From Candidatus Iainarchaeum sp. (lineage in GTDB: Archaea; Iainarchaeota; Iainarchaeia; JAGGVJ01), in contig JAGGVJ010000037.1 in the NCBI GenBank assembly GCA_021158055.1, positions 1 to 14,109 on the forward strand: a stretch of DNA of 14,109 nt. Reading direction: 5' to 3'. Every line of letters starts with the position of its first letter. Position 1 is the first letter of the stretch. The notes beneath the pieces were generated by a model. That model was not told where the DNA came from. It ran no database searches and saw only the letters and a list, made by a program, of their open reading frames with translations. The position numbers and the translations under genes were made by a program. Shown here one piece after another: positions 14,078 through 14,109 of the stretch.

Positions 14078-14109
14078 ATTGTTTGCGGAAAAAACCTGAT
14101 TAGGGAAAA
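14078..14109 (+). repeat. Dispersed repeat copy C, cut by the window edge
   Basis: ATTGTTTGCGG, an A6 run, CCTGATTAGGGAAAA matches the first half of copy A at 9275. The conserved second half would lie past the right edge. Confidence 0.5.

Noticed and set aside
9275-14109. Integron attC sites or CRISPR repeats as an explanation for the dispersed repeats
   Set aside because: Neither core-site sequences, regular spacing with spacers, nor an integrase or cas gene is present.

Overview
The window looks like archaeal DNA, most likely from an uncultivated, DPANN-type genome. The domain call rests on BRE/TATA-like boxes about 25 bases upstream of several apparently leaderless starts, GGTGA-type ribosome binding sites at others, short T-run terminators, two archaeal-style AAA ATPases with a DUF4143-like C-terminus, and a very large secreted DUF2341/LamG surface protein. 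The phylum is a guess. No rRNA, tRNA or CRISPR array was seen.

Layout. 1-5958 (minus) is the N-terminal 1986 residues of a giant exported modular protein that runs off the left edge. 5959-6224 is its upstream region, with a hairpin in the leader and one copy of a dispersed repeat. 6225-7186 (minus) is a gene in two frames, joined at an A_AAA_AAA run; its layout faintly recalls the DIT1/PvcA isonitrile synthase family. 7247-8470 (minus) is an AAA ATPase behind an operator-like palindrome. 8571-9230 (minus) is a SAM methyltransferase. 9231-9579 has no intact gene but holds a repeat copy and the fossil C-terminus of a third ATPase. 9580-10818 (plus) is a second ATPase, followed by an AbrB-RelE type toxin-antitoxin pair (10986-11488). 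11612-13943 (minus) is a three-gene operon of unknown function (a 119-residue helical protein, a 96-residue winged-helix protein and a protein of about 84 residues).

The main discovery is in that operon. Its third gene is split by a compact IS200/IS605-type element (about 11720-13182) carrying iscB, the RNA-guided nuclease ancestral to Cas9, with PLMP, RuvC I-III, bridge helix, HNH and C-terminal domains intact. The 250 bases before the nuclease fold into several perfect stems, as expected for an omega-RNA (HEARO). They have been read through as a spurious 63-residue N-terminal extension. Removing the element rejoins the two halves of the host gene in frame. The rejoined site would be the omega-RNA guide followed directly by ATGA, so the nuclease appears programmed to recognise the healed allele of the gene it interrupts. 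The stop codon of iscB is supplied by that ATGA. No TnpA transposase is present, so the element would need one in trans.

A second unexplained signal is a family of four dispersed repeats (9275, 11544 and 14078 in one orientation, 6143 in the other), lying just past gene 3' ends. It has a hairpin core and T-runs. It may be a conserved terminator or a small non-coding or mobile unit.
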